Translations under genes and position numbers: made by a program | Notes under the pieces: model-generated | What the model saw: only the letters and a program-made list of their open reading frames with translations | Databases searched by the model: none | Told to the model about the DNA's origin: nothing | Assembly (NCBI GenBank): GCA_036852015.1 | Contig: JAANDG010000023.1 | Coordinates: forward strand, 62,001 to 126,000 | DNA: 64,000 nucleotides | Reading direction: 5' to 3' | Source: Pelodera strongyloides | Lineage: Eukaryota; Nematoda; Chromadorea; Rhabditida; Rhabditidae | Part shown: positions 1-14,164 of the stretch, piece after piece | How positions within the stretch are numbered: the first letter of the stretch is position 1 | Layout of the letters: each line of letters opens with the position of its first letter

Positions 1-3000
1 AACCCGAGATTCTAGGGAATAATATTATAAAAAAGATTCAAAACATCAGTCCTAGCCTTAGTCTTTAATTTAGATACTAGCATACAAATTCGTTAAAATA
101 CCTGCACTGTAACGGTGTTGGTGGTCATGAAAGGTTGTCTCCATGTTTGGAGAAGCTTTATGTTATATGCTCGCTTTCTACGCACGGTTTTGATTGATCG
201 TATGCTACACACACAATATGCAAATGAGAAGATGATATCTCGGCATGGGCGTGTCATAGTGCATATTGTACAGGCACCATCGCTTTACACTAGCGAACGC
301 AAATTCATTATTCATCAAATGACTGAATATCAATTAACAGTAACACCAATTTTTTTAGTAGTCGCCAAAGATTTTTAAGATTGGTGCAACTAAGTAAGAA
401 GGACTGGAAATCCACCATATAATTGTTTGGGCTTTGCTTGGCTATTACATACTCAAATAATTATCTTTGCGAGTGTAAATGGATAAGGTATTTTCAGGAT
501 GCAATCCGTTTACGGATGAAGATATAAGTAGTGCACATTCTAGACGGAATTAAGCAAGAGCGGTCCTCATGCAACATTAAAATGCTTCCTCACTTCCGTT
601 TCTTCCTTGATGGGACAATAGGCCCTCACTAAGAAGTCACAGTAGTTTATAGAATCTCACAACTATCTTCAGGCAAATACACTATGTATATACTGCGAAC
701 GAAACAGAGCTATCTTAACATTAGTTCGTTAGAATCGGTGAACTTTTGTAACATTTACATTTTGTAACAGTTATTGTAATATTCGTTGATCAAAACAGAA
801 AAGAAACCGAACTTCATTGGTGGATGCCAAAATGTACACCATAACAAAGACGTTATTTGAAAAAAAAAATGGTAAACGCTTGTTAGTAATGGAATTCCTA
901 GCGAAAAATGCGGAGATATAATTTTTTTTTACTAAGACATAGCTTATGAGGTGTATAATAACCATTATCAAAATAAAAACAAAATGCAGTTCGTGTTAAT
1001 AGAAACTGTTCACAAGCAGCCTGGAGAAAAAAAAACAAATTCTGAATTGAGAAGTAAACAAACTAACCGCAACGGTTACTGTACTAGATACAAACGTGGT
1101 CTTATGAGCAAACTATTGTTGAGTGGGTTCAACTGGTGCACGAGACCCGTAGAGGGCACTAAATACGCTAAACGAAGCCTAATAATCAGTCTAGACTATT
1201 GCGCAACTACGTATGGTGCAACTGCCTGGGAGAAAGCGTGCATCGTGCGGCGCACGAATAGCCCAAAGGATGGATTAGCAAATTGCGCAGAAAGGTACTT
1301 ATTAAACGGAGCGCAATAAATTGCAGATGTAATTTATGTGAAATTAATTTGTCAACCTTAAAAGAGTTTTCACGAACTGCCTGACAATTCCACATAGAAA
1401 TTTAAAAAAACGAAGAAACAAACAGAGTCACGAAGGAAATTAATCATAAATAAAGGAAATACATAACATAAATATTAGCAAATAATGGTCTTAAAAATGC
1501 GCATATAATGTGAAATAGTGTTAATTTGGTTGTTCTTGTATAATTAGCGAATAGCTAATAATTGCATAATTTTGTTGTTGTTTACTAGAGGTACCGATCA
1601 CCCATCCAAGTATCGAATTGCTGGTTAGAGATGCTAATCTACAGGGACGGGATCGTCTAGACTCGACCAACTTGCTTTTCTTTCTGCCGCATAAAGGATA
1701 TTTTCGGGAAAGACAGCATATCAGATCCCTCTATACATATTGCAACAATCGGTCACATCAAAAGTGAAAGGCCGGCCAAAGCACACTTGGCCCACAGTAT
1801 AGGCCAGATCAGTCTAGACTAAACAACATGTGTTCTGTATTGTGATCAAGCCAAAGTTCTCGAATTTTTTTCTCGAATTACCAATCGAACACATTACCCC
1901 AAGGTTCCTTTGTAATGGAAAAAAAAATGTATTCTTTATAGAAGGACGGCGTGTCGGATAACGGACGAGGATAGCAGAATGCGCCAACAGCTAATTACAG
2001 ATAGTCAATTAAAGGTATATGTATAAAAGGAAATTAGACATAAATGGAACAAAATCATTTACATACTTTCTCAACAAGAGTTTTGCACACCTTTTGATTC
2101 AAAAAGTTTTTTTTGCATACATTTTGCAAAAGTTTCCAAAGTGCACGTGAGAAAGATTAATCACAAAATGAACATTATTTTACAGTTAGCCTGTCACTTC
2201 ACAAAGGTTAGATAAAATAAAACGAATATTTTAAAATTATATTAACATTTGAAAACTGGGTTGTGGCCAAAAAACTGACTTAAACTTGCTCTTTTTTTGT
2301 GTGTGCTTATTTTGTTTGTGAATTCCGAGGCAGGAGCGGCCGTGACGCGACACGCATTGCGGCTCTTTTGCCACACGAGAAATTAAACCCCCGCCTTTGC
2401 CACATTATTAAAAAAAAAACAGCTGAGCTTATATAAAAGTAAGTCGCTTTTTTGATTCGACCACTTGCAATTAGTGACAAATAAGCATGATTAACAAAAG
2501 GAAGTTATTATAGGAATAAAACAGGCAGTAAATTTTTTTCTCTTTATGCGCGAAACGTGGAAAAACAGTTTCCATAACGACATGTGTGCAATTAAGGTTC
2601 AAGAGAAGGTAAATGCGCATTGAGCAAGAAGTATTGCAAAATTGTATATTCCCTCCTAATTTTCACTCATGACAGTTTTCTCTAGTACATACAAATTATG
2701 TAACGAAACACTCATATAACTTGAGTAGTTGTCAAAATGTAGTGAACAGATGTGCGTATGTTCCGGGTATTGTAATCCAGGATTGACTCTCGGAATGATA
2801 ATGTGGGATTTGTTGCCCAGCTGGGTTGCTTTTGTTGACCATGAGATCACACGGTTCAACCCTGTCTCGCTGCTGCTTTTTTGGCAGTAGTTAAAACATT
2901 ACTTGACCGAAAAGTACTTAGTTAAACCAGAATGTCTCAACCATGGGAACGTCTTTATCTGTAGGTTTCCCAGTATAAAACATCGTTATACTTAATTACC

Positions 3001-4431
3001 AGTTTCGTGGGAATGGCCTTTTGCATTAATACAGTAACCATTATTTCAGAACCTTTGATCTGCACCTCCCGCTCGCTCTCCCATTCTCTCTCTCCTTCGC
3101 TATCTATCTCTCTATCTGTCGTTCTTCCGTTCTCTACGACACAACCTCTATAGCATGTTTCCAAAAAATTGAAAGGAAGCCGAACGTGAGAAACCGGGTA
3201 CTGGAAAAAAGGAACATTACCCAGCTCAATCTGATTATGGTATAGATAAAGATGAGAAAAACCAAGGTTAAATGAATTTTTTTCAATTTATTCTTCTTTT
3301 TTTTTCGCGGAACTTGCAGAATGACGAGCGGGATGGAAATGGCTATTAGTTTTGGGACCGGAACGGATAAAGTAGAAATAATTATGAGTCCAAGCAAGGG
3401 CAACTCCAATGTAGAAGTCCAAGGATTCATACTGTTCGGATGGCAGTGTTTTAGCCCAAAGAGAAAAGACTAAAAACCAACAAAACAACTCTTCTAGCAA
3501 CTTGAAAACAAGCGAGCCCCGTGATCGGGAGTTTGTTTTCCAGAAGTGGCACGAAAATTGATGTTTACAGCGGCATGAAGAGAATGTGGGAATGCCCGTT
3601 TGGCCCGATGGGAAAAATACTGAAAGAACGCAATGGTCCGGAATCGACGCGATGCATGCTTATTGGAAAAAATCAAGAGGAGCCTGCACCGAAACCAAGC
3701 AATTAATTATATTCCATTGGGTTTTATCATTAGGTCCTTCTCTGCGTACCGCAAAGAAACCTCGTTCAGAATAAGGCGAACTTTGACGCTAAGCGATATT
3801 TTCGTTTTTTCCTACTGTCATGTAAAGGTGCAACAAGTTCGTGTTCCCAGTTGGAGTGTATGATGCGCAATAAAAGTCCCATGTTGTACATTTGATTGAT
3901 CAGACAGACAGCGTCAGCCATATGATTGTAATAAAGTTCCTTTTTTTTCCTTGTACGTTTTTATATAGATTTTCTATTGAACGACTAATAATTTAGTAGA
4001 TGTTTTATCTTTATCTTTCTGCTTTTTTTTGCTAAACACTGCACCGGCTACTATCCACGAACATTGTAATTGGAAATTTCCGCGTAGTGTATCGATGTAG
4101 TTTGTAGCCTGCCTTTTTCCTCGTACGATCCTCTCACGTGAGCCGGAGTCTGGATCTTTTTTGTTTGTATTGATTCTTCAAAACCCTCTCGAGAACTCGA
4201 GCCTAATTTTTTGTCCTTAATACGTTCAAAGGTATTTTAATTATTGTAAGCCCTTTTACTCGCCCTTGCTTTTTTTGTCAATTTCCTTTTATTTGGTAAT
4301 TTTACGGTTCTTCCGAGTTCTGTCGCAGAAATTGCGTATTTCAGTAAGCTGGTAAGATAATTTTGTAGCTTTTTGTGCCCTTTTTCCTAATTCGACATTT
4401 GCATTTCTATTTTCAGTCGCTCTCATGCGCT
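1..4431. other. 5' intergenic region without a recognised gene
   Basis: AT-rich sequence upstream of the SERAC1-like gene. Short open frames occur on both strands, but none has a recognisable domain, a good splice context or a consistent neighbour exon. Visible structure: a 5S-rRNA-like segment on the minus strand near 1590-1660 (listed separately), a G+C-richer patch at about 2330-2400, a pyrimidine (CT) tract at about 3061-3125, and a (TTTATC)-type run near 3999-4018 like the tail of the SINE at 14.2 kb. A palindrome with 7-bp arms lies at about 1243-1257. The last part presumably holds the promoter of the downstream gene, but no core element can be assigned. Confidence 0.5.
1590..1660 (-). 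repeat. 5S rRNA-like segment (possible 5S-derived retroposon or pseudogene)
   Basis: Read on the minus strand, this stretch carries GATCCCGTCC near its start and GATACTTGGATGGGTGATCG at 1595-1614. These resemble the conserved 5' half and the box C internal promoter of eukaryotic 5S rRNA (consensus ...TACTTGGATGGGAGACCG...). The middle is diverged and shorter than in a real 5S gene, and no 5' or 3' closing stem is visible, so it is not an intact 5S gene. It is followed on the same strand by an A-rich AACAACAACAAAA run, as a retroposed copy would be. The call rests on remembered consensus only. Confidence 0.35.
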
Positions 4432-7400
4432 ATGGCAAAGTATGCCGTTCCAACAGCTGCTCTGAGGTTTGCGTTTCTTTTTTGTTTAAATAGTTGAAAT
4501 CCATGTTTTTACTTTTCGCAGTTAAATTTTATTTCGCTCATCGATTTTAACCATGCGTGCTCTAAAAACACTCGTGGCCGTGTGATTGCACCCGACTGCC
4601 ACTGATTTGAGTGAATAGTTGGTGTTTTGCTTCTTGATTTCTATTTATCGTATTTCTAGTGCACTGTATTCCGTGTGGAGGTCATTCTACCCTTCCGATG
4701 ACGTCATCGCTATCAAGTCAGTGGATGAAGCCGTGAACTGCTTGAATGATAATATAAACGCGCCTCAGGCACTCGACTACATCAGCAAATTAAAAAGTGG
4801 TGAGTATTCAGTTTTCTCACGTCCTTATTGGTGAACCACATGTCGTTTAAAAATCAAATGAAAACTGAAACGAGCTTAAATGTACAAAACGAAAACAAAG
4901 GACAATAATTATCTGCTGAAAACAAAAACACACATGATCTGGTAAGATACGCTGGGATTGCATAAAATTCATATAAGAGATCTATTCCAGAACCTTCTGT
5001 GGTTTCACGTTTATCCACGCATTCCGTTGGTATGCTTGCCGGGGTCGGTTCCGAATTAGTGCAGCATGTTCCGACAGCACGGTGCAAACGATACGATGAC
5101 GACTACGTATTTGAGAAGGCCCTGAGACAGGTATAAGCATTAATTACTCAAATTCACCCGTGAAAGTATATGCACCGATTAAACTTTTTTCGTGGAACTT
5201 ACTAAATCGTGTATTTGACTAAAGCGTGCGTTGTTCAGTTTCATCTTGGCGATGAGTGGAATGACGCAGTTGCTTGGTTGAATCGAGTGGCGTGTTCTGA
5301 AGACGACCTTAGCTGGGGTGAGGAATGGTTGGTGAGAAGACCGTCCCAGATTGAATCATTACACCGGCTCGTTGAAATGCTGTACAATAAGACAAAGGTA
5401 CGAGTTAGCCATATAACCTTCTTTTCTCGTACACGTAGCAAGCTCGGAATTACATTGTGCATCTAAATTTATCCGCCCTACAATGGGGAAAAACAAAGGA
5501 GTCTGATCTTACTGTGTGTCGACAATATACTTCAATGTATGTCAATGTCGACAATGTATGTCATCAGAGAAACTACATAGTATATTCAGGAACGCTTCTC
5601 TCCGTCGTCTATTTCACCTGAGATTGTCGACTTTCTGTATTCAATATACACCACTTTCGAAGATTCAGAAGAGGAGATCGCGTTTCTGGGCCTTAGAACA
5701 CTTTCCAACGTGGCATTGAATGGACCCGAGTATGCCAAACGAATATTTGAGACAGGTATTTAGTCCAGCAAAATATTGTCATCGACATGGCTGTTCTGTA
5801 GGCCAGATTTTGCAGAATTTAATATTTTAAGTGAAGTCTGACATTCTTTAATTTCAGAGTGGTTGCAATTGTTGAGTAAACTGGTGAAGCATGGAAAGAG
5901 TCTGGATGTACGACTCGTTTCGCACAAGGTAATGTTTTACATAATGAACTTAGTTTCACAAAACCACGGGTTCATCAGCCACTCTTAGAATAATTGCGGT
6001 TGAAGACTTTCCCATGTAAAGTCAGGATGTTCTAGGTCTGTCAAAATGCTCTTCATTCGTTGAACGTCTTACCCTATTGTCTGCCAGCCGACGTGTATGA
6101 ATTGCACAGAAGCCCAGTAAGTAGTATTGTTTCAATGGTAAATCGTACGCCATTTTTGTTCGGTTATTTATGGTCGTATCGGTAGATCAAATGGGTACCT
6201 ACTGTAGGAGTGGCTGCTAAATTTGACTAACTTGATTAAATTAGACGGAACCGCTGATCGATATTGTCATGGTTCATGGTCTACGGGGGAGTGTCTTCTA
6301 CACATGGAGACAAAAAGACAACAAGAAGGACGTGATATCCAGTTGCTGGCCAAAGGTAGGAATTTTTGATGCTCATGGCTTATCATAATTACTTGATACA
6401 TGCAAAAACAGACAAAGGCTTCTTTCAGGATTGGCTACCAATCGATATTCGTGAACCGCTGCGTATCCTTGGAATCGATTATCCCTCGGAACTTATCAGT
6501 TTTAGTGGTAAAGGAATCTCTCTTCAGGTAACTGCTACACAGTGATATTATGGCCAGGAACAATTATTACATACGTTGAGCTCTTTGATTAAGCAGCAGC
6601 ACTTCTGAAAGCACAACTCTAAGAATTATTTTGAGCAAACAGTTATTTTAGCAACGCGCAGATACGTTCCGATCTCAACTCACCGATGCGGGTCTTGGCT
6701 CACGGCCAATTGTATTCATTTGTCACTCAATGGGTGGCCTTCTGATCAAGAGACTTCTGCTTGACTGTCACGAGTTTGCCGAGAAAACGGTTCATGATTT
6801 GAAATTACATTTAAGTTTGAGATAAGAGGCGTCTTTTTTTTGCATTTTCACCAGTTGAATCTTAGTTAGTTCAAAGTCACTAGATGAACAAAAATTGTGC
6901 TTGGACGCATAATTGTTTAGGTAGGCATTCTGTTCATTGCGACCCCACATCGGGGGAGTCCGATTGCTGATTGGGGATACCGGATACTGCGACCTTCGGA
7001 AGACGTTCGGTTTTTACACGAGAAAAACGAACTCAACATGCGGGTAGGCTATATATCGCACATTTCAGTTATCGCGGTTTTGTATGCTAGGGCGGATTTT
7101 GGATGCAGGCTGTTTATTAAGTCGAATCTAGGTTGGTTGAATGACAGATCTCAAGCAGACTGTTTTAGCTAAACCAAGAATTTTCTTCGACGGTCGGCGA
7201 GAAGATTCCCGTATTTGCTTCAATTGTTGAAACAAAAGAATCGAATCTGATTGGGACGGCCAAAGGTGAGACTTTGCAACATATTTGATTAGCTCTTATG
7301 TGTTCTGAATTAACTGATATTTGCCTCCTCAATATTATTGTATTTGTTTTGTTTCTAGGAATCATCGTCCCGACAGAGTCAGCTGTGTTTGGAAAAGGGG

Positions 7401-7738
7401 TCCTGTATCATATCGAAGAGGTTAGTAATTATTGATACGAGTCAATCTTTTTTCACAGTTATATACAATTTTTATTACATACAAAATACTAGAGGCTATT
7501 GCGGTCTAAGCAAGAGGTTGCATGCCATCATTTAGTCATTTTCAATCTTCAGGTGCACCACAACGTATGCAAGCCAAGCGAGAGGAGCAGTCCATCATAT
7601 AGTGTCATTCTCAACTTTCTCCGGGATTCCTTATTCGAAGCGAAGAAAATGATAAAGATTGATGAAAAGGTGAAGAAGACGGACGCAACACCATCTACTG
7701 CTGCCGAACCTCCTCCCATTAGGGGTCCCAAACAATAA
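4432..7738 (+). CDS. serac1: SERAC1-like serine hydrolase (alpha/beta-hydrolase), 14 exons
   Basis: Exons: 4432-4466, 4660-4799, 4991-5130, 5239-5397, 5590-5755, 5858-5928, 6036-6116, 6245-6355, 6429-6527, 6652-6789, 6921-7043, 7169-7265, 7359-7420, 7553-7738. All phases join, giving about 535 aa (human SERAC1 is about 650). The C-terminal half is an alpha/beta-hydrolase: DIVMVHGLRG (about 270-279) forms the strand and oxyanion loop, CWPKDWLP follows, then the nucleophile elbow FICHSMGGLL with Ser at about 360, ATPHRGSPIADW, and HHNVCKP (about 476-482) as the likely catalytic-histidine segment. The same motif order is typical of SERAC1, which in mammals acts at mitochondrion-ER contacts in phosphatidylglycerol remodelling and cholesterol trafficking. 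The N-terminal half is helical and less conserved. A splice acceptor at 4416 lies 15 nt before the chosen ATG and may be a trans-splice site; an earlier ATG at 4425 is out of frame. Family assignment is firm; function in the worm is by homology. Confidence 0.88.
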
Positions 7739-7739
7739 A
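7734..7739 (+). terminator. Poly(A) signal overlapping the stop codon
   Basis: AATAAA contains the TAA stop codon (7736-7738) of the SERAC1-like gene. If used, the 3' UTR would be only about 10-25 nt long. Confidence 0.45.
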
Positions 7740-10700
7740 GCGGTACATTAAACTGTTTGTGAACGCATTTTGGGCAACTGCACACCCATGTATTGTATGC
7801 AAATTGTGGTCCATTCTGCTCTATTTTCCTCATACTATATGACACTGCAGCAGCCCTCGTTTCACATACCTCCTAATATACCTTTAATATTACTGGAAAT
7901 TAGGGTGTTAAATAGGATAGTGTTGATCAGTATACTATTAACTTTGCATGAGATAATTGTATATATTTAATTGGTTGTATGTATTTTATTTAAGATTAGG
8001 ATATTTTGCTTGTTAAATATCTATTGTTTGTTTTTCATCGCATTTCGTCACACACATGAGAGGTTTTACCAACGAATCTATACTTGGCTATGATCAAAGT
8101 AACTATGACTCTTGAGTTGAGTGAATGTGGGCTATTGCCTTCCTTGTTCTTCTGTTGATCAGAATTTACGTTCGTTTTTCATTTTACGAGCTTCCCTTTG
8201 TTGTCATAGCATTCAATGCCTCGATTTGTTTCATTTGACAGTAATTTATAAACACATCTCACATCTGTCTTTTCCTCCAAACTGAAAAAAGCACTTTCTC
8301 AAGTTTCTCATATTTTTTGGTCATTGTTTGGCATGCTCAGGTAGAAGCAGTGTACATTTTCAAGAAAATTGTCTATAGTAAACTTTCCGAAGGAAATTTG
8401 CCTGTTCTGCGGACAATACATCTGTTTCGTGCTTCTTTGCATCGCAGTTTGGCCAAGAATCTGGAATCTGCAAAATAATTTGTGCTTGCGGAGCAAAACC
8501 TGCGATTAATTAGCCAGATGTTCTGGGGGAAAATGTTACCGTTCCATCTTACACACAAGCAAGGGAGGTCGCAAACGCAGCTCTCTACCCCGCTGAGGAA
8601 CGAACGTGGAACTTTTATCCAAATATTAGTACACATTTGGTGAAAATTAGTTATACTTTGAATATACTACAATAGTTTGTTGCCTTTGGAAGCTATTGAA
8701 TGTTGAGTTCTCAATAATTGGCTTATCGAACGAAAGCAAGCGCGACCCGTAGGAGCAGTTAGCTCTCCACCCCTAGTTATAATCGCTGAATTGGTGTGCT
8801 TGACACAGGTAGAAATCTACAGAAACCAATGAATACCAATGATTATGTTTGAATTTTTACACCACCACTCGTTACTGCTGAGTGGAAGTTTGGAAGCCTC
8901 TTTTCCTTATATGTATATCCATTTGTTGGAAAATTGACATGTATATGCATTTCGTCTCGTTCTGTTTCATATTGTTTCAGCGGGCGAGAGCCAGTAAATG
9001 TCCGCAATCGCATTCATCCGCCCATGGAAAGCGTCACGGAAATAGTGAAATATGGCTCCTATTTTTAGTGGAAACGAGGGAAAATCCACACTGAATCCCG
9101 TCCTTTCAATTAGAGACTCTAGTGAACGTGGTCTCTTTTTGCTCATGCATTATACTTATATCATACATCAACACGCTGACATTTAGAGTAGTGTATATGC
9201 ATTCCTTAACGTTGATCGAGTGCATATATAAAAAGTGATGCAGTTAAAAGTTTTTTTGCCAGATATTCTTGTTTCCGCTTACACAACTGAACAGTTTATA
9301 AGTTTTGTAAATAAATTTCGTTGAGCACTTGTGAGTACATTACGTTGCTTGGAGATTATTGAACCTTAGCTGAATCGTAAGACGTTCCCCGATTGCCAGT
9401 CCCATTTGTGTGGCCTTGTGCAGTAAAGTTGTCGGTTGTATTGTTGAGTGATGTCGAAGAGGGTCCTTCTAACAAAACTGGAGAAGCTCGGGCTGCCCTC
9501 ACAGCTCGGATATGCGATTTTTCATCTCGTTTTCATTTTGAGCAGAAAGCAAAACGCATGTACATCACTTGACCGCGTTAACTCAAAACTTTGTGCACGC
9601 ACATCAGTCAAATGTTGGTTTTCGATTGGGATTTTGGAAGTCGGTCGAAGAAGTGCTTGAAGATATTGGAAACTTCCTATGAACCTTATGGTTAGCTCAC
9701 ACAACGTTGAATGCTTTTATCCATATTCTTCGTCATTTTAAGATAAGCATATAAAGCGAAGTTAGCTTTATAAACTTAGCCGTATGATAGCCTAATGCAG
9801 AAGTGTAAATAAAACAATGGTTGCGGGCTGAGTTTCGAGCGAAAACTAGTTATAATTCAAGTTCATTATAGCCACGCTGATCACGTTAATGACGCCGTTG
9901 AATATACTTCTAAACTCAGAGATTAAACACCTTTGTTCTTAAAGTGTAATTATATGAGTTATTTAGTTGGACATCCGGCCAAGAAACGGCCAAGAAACGC
10001 GAAACAATTCTTTTTACTCGATGTCACAATGGTGACTCATTTATAGAAACAACGAATACGATACATAAGTAATTTTTGTTAGTTCCCATAATTCTAGATG
10101 CAATTTCCATTATAGATACATACGAAAAATCTGGTAGATTATCAGTTTGAGCGAAATAAAGAAAAGTCCTTTTTTGCTTATTAATTCGTGAGCATAGTGA
10201 AATCAATCGGATGCGCTTCAGTTGTTTGGCTGTAATCGAACACTCCAGGAAGAGTCTCGTTTCATTACAAGATTACATATCATGAGCTTATAGAGCGGCT
10301 GTCCTTTCGTCCGTATCAATTATTGAAACAGAAAAGTTATCATCGGAAAAGTCTTATTAGCACACAATATACTTCCATACTTTCCCGTGTTGCTAGTTTG
10401 CTTTCCTTGTGCGCTTAACAACGTGGACTTCAACCTTTCCGTTTCTGCACCGACAAAAACTAGTAACCTTTGGATAATCCACCTTTTCTATTCAGACATT
10501 ATTTAATTAACTAGATGCACTGCTTTCGCAGCATTCTCAGTTGCACTTCCATATTAACACATTATAAGAGTGGTGTATTCATTCAGAAACAACGAGCGGC
10601 CCTTTTTCCTGGATGTTGACCTGAATAATTGATAAGGCAAATATTAACCATCCTTTTTAATTGACAACTTATTCTTTACTTGTGTTCCCAATTTGCTCAT

Positions 10701-13700
10701 TGCTCTTCCTCATTCCCCTTCCTCCCGAGTCGGAGATATCCTCGTAAGCTCCTCCCCTTCTGTCTTTCTCCCCGCCCCTTTTCATCCTAGTCAATTCTTC
10801 TCTCTAAAACTCTCAATGTTTACCGCAAATCAATTTGATCACTCACGACTGTTCCATTGTTAATAACTTAACCTTTCTTTTTCTTTAGATATAATGAGGA
10901 GATAATTTGTTGCAGCTTTACTTATGAGTGATCCCGTATAACAATAATATCATTTTGTTGTATTCAAAAATGTAGTACTTGTGTGTTATTGTGGCTAAAG
11001 ACCGAATGCACATCAATTGAAGCTAGCTAACACCCTTTTCACTCGTTTTTCATCCCTTTTAATTTCCGAACTTTGACTCAATAAAATCAGTATGGCTTTT
11101 TACAAATGACCAATTATGCATCAGTGCAAAATATCGTAATACCAATTACCTAAGAAATCGGAAATAACCTTTTGGTTGATTATATTAGTCCCATAAACCT
11201 AATTGTAACGTGCGCAAAGTGTACTTTTTCTTTGTAGTGCAATTTTGGATTATTTCCTTGATAACAAGAAAGTGTCCTGAGACGTCTTACTTCCAATCGT
11301 ACTGTCTTACATTATAGAGTGCTGTGTGTTATGCTATCCTCATTTTATCAGGATCAGTTACTTGTCTTCAGATTGTCGCCAGCTCTCGTCACCTAGTCCG
11401 TGTGTCCGGGGGTACGGGTATCTAACCGATGCCCTGGCCCCCATTGCCGTTAAGTACACCCCTGTCCCTGATCATCTTCACACTTGTCCTTGTTTCCGGG
11501 GAACCTGCTGAATTCATCGACTATAGGCGAGTTTCGTTTTAAACCTAACAGACTGCTATGTTTTGGTAGTGCTTAGGTTAAATGGAGGATTGATGTTATT
11601 GATATGTGTATGTGCCCATATGATACTAGAATATAAAGGTTTATTGATAAAACGACAAGTACAAAATAACAAGGTGAGCGAGAAAATAAGAATCAGGTCC
11701 CACAGAGTAAAGGGTTCAAGTCCTTTACTACTTACGGGAAACATAAAATTAAATTAAAAATAACTACGCATCTTGATTACGATTACGAAAACGCTGAGTT
11801 GTATTTTTAAGTTCATCGTCGGCTTCGACCAAGTACTGCTACAGCTGTATGTCGGAGGAGTTTCTCGTGCACTGGAACTTTTTACAAGAAGTAAGCTAAC
11901 ACATTATTATAATTCTACGTATTTTATTTTAATGCTGCGGTTTGTTGTTCTATGCTGATATATTCTGTGCTTCTCTATTTATTCTGCAATGTGCCATGAT
12001 TTCTTATGCCACTGTTATAATCATATTTTTCGTCCTTTTTTCCCGTTCTTCGATATATTTCCTGTTATATATATATATCCAGCCAAGTCATAAAGTCGCA
12101 TTTGTTTGGATATAGAAAGTGAGGCGGATTTCCCACTTTCCTCCTCATATAGTGGAAATTCGACACTTAAATTCAAACTTTTTTTGTGTGTGTGGCCTAT
12201 ATGGGGACGCGCAAGCAACTCCAATTTATGCCCCCATAGGGACTGTGCTGGGACCAACTGGTTGCCTCAATCAAATGCACTCCATAACTCGGAACTGCTA
12301 ACAAACTTGCGAGTTTTCTGCAATTGATACAAGAAATCACAATATGCACGTGGGTCATCAAGCGTGCTGCGTAATTTAAGGATCCTTGCTCATTAAGTCG
12401 GACCATTCACATTTATTGGCCACCGGTTTCAGTAGCTGACTTATTTTAAAATTGTAAAATGTTTCCGGTTTGCCAATTTTGGAACTTAGCTTCACCCCCT
12501 GTGTGTTTGACATCTACCTGGGTCTTTTGCATGCACGATCCGCCGTGTACCCTGCCTCAAAGGACGACTGTCACCAAGGCGAGCACCTATTACCAGCTGA
12601 CAGGAAAAACGGAAAGAAAAAAAGAGATCGAGTGTATGTGTCCCCTTGCTTCGCCAGCCGTCACACCCTCTGACACACTTTTTCGTGTCCTCTCCTTTTC
12701 TTGTGCATATGTTACAACAAAAGATCCTGTTAAGATGATAAATTATCACAGCAACATCATATCCATGCATCAATTCGTGTCTAATGGCATCAAATAGACT
12801 AATGGGCTTCTCCGGTAATTTTGAGGGGAATGTGTTCCGGGAGCAGGTATACAACAGAATGATTGGATGCAAGAACCAGAAACAGAGCCTCAGCTGTCGT
12901 CGCAAGGTCAGAGAACTTGGGTTCAGAAAGATACATTTCTGATATTAGGTTAATTTGGGGCAGTTGGCCGCAGTCGTTCGTAGCTTTGATGTTTGGAAAG
13001 GTGCGCATCTAAGCTGCTTGAGCTAGCATCGGTTAATTTCGACAATGAACACTATGAATGTTCACAAGAATATCAAAAAAAATTTGCCTTTGGAAGAGAG
13101 GATGCCTAGTTTCGTTGTTTGTGCTCCGCCGTCAACTGATTATTATGCGTATTTGTTAGCGGGAAAGAGATGTCCTAACTTGGAACACCTCTAGGGAGCA
13201 TCTCGAACTGGAAGCCACGCAAAGAAGAAGGAAGCATGGATTTTTCTTAAGAAAAGCGTTATATGATCATTTGTGGCATGAACCTAGCCTATGATTTGAA
13301 CAAGTGTAACCAAGATATTCTAACGCATTACGTCGCCTGTTGCGAAGTTGTACACACAATATATTTGTTCCCTAACTTACATAAATGTTGTTCAAAGTTT
13401 CTGCCTCAACCAGTGGGTATTGTTTGGTAATTGAAAGCACTCGGCCACTGACTTTTTTGCAATTCTCTTGGGTATGTCTGATGAGCGGCTCTAAACAACA
13501 CACTCCACTCCACTCTGTGGTTTATTCCAATTATTTATTTACTGAATGGACAACCAATTCATCGAGATTAGGGCTCACTCCTTTTATGATCATTTTACGA
13601 CTCAAATCCACCAGTTCCACTATTTGGCTCACGGGTGTCTTAACATAATTACTACAATCTACCGTACGCCCTCATAAAACTCAACACATCTCATAAAAGA

Positions 13701-14164
13701 AATACTCTGTTTTCCTTTTCGAAGTACCCATCTCTCCGATTTTTCTTCTGTCATTAAATCCCGGTTTAGCAGTAACTGCCTTAACAATCAAATTAGACAT
13801 GAAAGAATAAGGAATGAACATTTTTTTCAGTCTTTTTTTTTGATTCGGGAACAGTTCCGTGACTCAAAAAAAGTGGAACAATTTTGGTATTCTTCTTCAT
13901 GCGCAAGCTTGTTGGTTGAAATGAGCTAGTAGAACTATGGGTCAGTATGTGGCTGTGCAGGAAGTTTTGGTGCCAAGCAGCTCCAAGATATAAGGGTACG
14001 TGACACTCGAGATGATGGATTATCTCACAAAATCAACCGCAGTTCTGTCTGGAAAGACGCTTTAATATAGCCGTTCCAAACGGGAGATCGGGTAGTGTAA
14101 AAAGGACAAATAACAACAAATTAACGTTTGCATTCGCATAACATCGAATGATTTTGATCTATCC

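Noticed and set aside
11685..11740. tRNA-like segment with GGTTCAAGTCC and an 8-bp stem
   Set aside because: Only the T-arm-like hairpin is present; no A box at the right distance and no acceptor stem closes.
12492..12905. 137-codon minus-strand open frame (with a 112-codon frame on the opposite strand)
   Set aside because: No domain, no splice context, and open frames on both strands of the same segment suggest chance in a locally stop-poor stretch.
12799..13008. 69-codon minus-strand frame with coding-like codon choice
   Set aside because: No recognisable family, no neighbouring exon in phase, and too short to support alone.
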